From the NCBI GenBank assembly GCA_934119935.1, contig CAKOSX010000001.1, positions 372,001-436,000 of the forward strand: a stretch of 64,000 bases of DNA, read 5' to 3'. Both the position numbers and the translations under genes were made by a program. Positions within the stretch are counted from its first letter, which is position 1. Each line of letters starts with the position of its first letter. Positions 63,694 to 64,000 of the stretch are shown here, piece by piece. This DNA is from an uncultured Clostridia bacterium (lineage in GTDB: Bacteria; Bacillota; Clostridia; TANB77; CAG-508). The notes beneath the pieces are model-generated. The model searched no databases and was not told the origin of the DNA. It was given only the letters and a program-made list of their open reading frames with translations.

Positions 63694-64000
63694 ATGCAAA
63701 TAAAAATTAATTTAAAAATATTCCTGTTTCTAATTATATTCATAATTACGAGACAAATAAAAATATATGCTATACTAATGTTCTTGGCATTATTGCATGA
63801 ACTGGGACATCTGCTAGCAGGCATTCTACTGGGCTTTAAACCAGAAGCAATATCAATAATTCCTGCAGGATTTTCGGTACAATTCAAGGCGGAAAACAAA
63901 AATTACAATGTCAAAGTAAAAAAAGGCAATTTATTATCTGTAAAGAAAATCGCAATCGCAGCCGCAGGGCCGATTGTAAACCTTGTGCTAATGGTTATTA
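63694..64000 (+). CDS. spoIVFB: SpoIVFB-like M50 intramembrane metalloprotease (partial, runs off the window)
   Basis: The first 102 residues of a site-2-protease-type enzyme. HELGHLLAG in a membrane helix (about 35-43) provides the zinc ligands and catalytic Glu, and a later helix begins AAAGPIVNLVLMVI. In sporulating Bacilli, SpoIVFB cleaves pro-sigma-K in the mother cell and is held in check by SpoIVFA, whose likely gene lies 7 bases upstream. GTGAGGT precedes ATG 63694. Confidence 0.88.
   Translation, partial: MQIKINLKIFLFLIIFIITRQIKIYAILMFLALLHELGHLLAGILLGFKPEAISIIPAGFSVQFKAENKNYNVKVKKGNLLSVKKIAIAAAGPIVNLVLMVI

Overview
The window is AT-rich, uses Clostridia-type ribosome-binding sites and many TTG or GTG starts, and carries sporulation-linked genes (whiA, a yyaC-like gene, a spoIVFA/spoIVFB-like pair), a firmicute-type 6S RNA and Hsp33. 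This points to an uncultured or gut-type spore-forming Clostridia. Nine proteins begin with a prepilin-like segment of the form GITLIALVVTI...ILAGI, a style of surface-protein leader that is abundant in some gut Clostridia. No taxonomic marker was searched, so the lineage is inference.

Layout. 1-12 kb: the end of a membrane protein, an L,D-transpeptidase, a prepilin-like/Cna_B-like protein, an RNA methyltransferase, hslO, a prepilin-like BspA-type leucine-rich-repeat protein, a sortase-anchored VWA protein and a UDP-sugar pyrophosphorylase. 12-20 kb: small membrane proteins (holin-like, DUF421/DUF4363), an HD protein, recG, a minus-strand prepilin-like protein with three tandem modules, and a Fic-like protein. 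20.6-28.8 kb: the translation operon rimP-nusA-rnpM-infB-rbfA-nrnA-truB with a clear promoter and leader hairpin. 29-34.3 kb: accessory genes, with duplicated Rpn-family nucleases, one truncated copy, a HEPN/MNT toxin-antitoxin pair between 39-bp direct repeats, and an XRE regulator.

34.3-54.5 kb is the outstanding region: six tandem paralogues of about 3 kb. Each has its own promoter and most have a terminator. Each encodes a prepilin-like leader, FnIII/Ig-like domains, a PKD-like domain and a long run of 28-residue Cys-containing repeats related to DUF285/BspA. Three carry an (AG)n tract just after the start codon. With 12 units the gene is in frame (41038), with 10 units it is out of frame (37689 and 44274). 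This looks like phase variation of surface proteins by slipped-strand mispairing. The first and last paralogues carry separate frameshifts.

54.5-64 kb: 6S RNA, prmC-whiA-hemW, an unusual GNAT-like protein, an M23 protein, an HD hydrolase, a yyaC-like gene, and spoIVFA/spoIVFB-like genes running off the end.

A family of GGGGACGGAG/TGTACA repeat elements is scattered through the window: three full copies, one half copy, and one short unit inside the spoIVFA-like gene. The full copies have long inverted arms and a core that is flipped in one copy. A second hairpin repeat family follows infB, and a small palindromic repeat covers the truB translation start.
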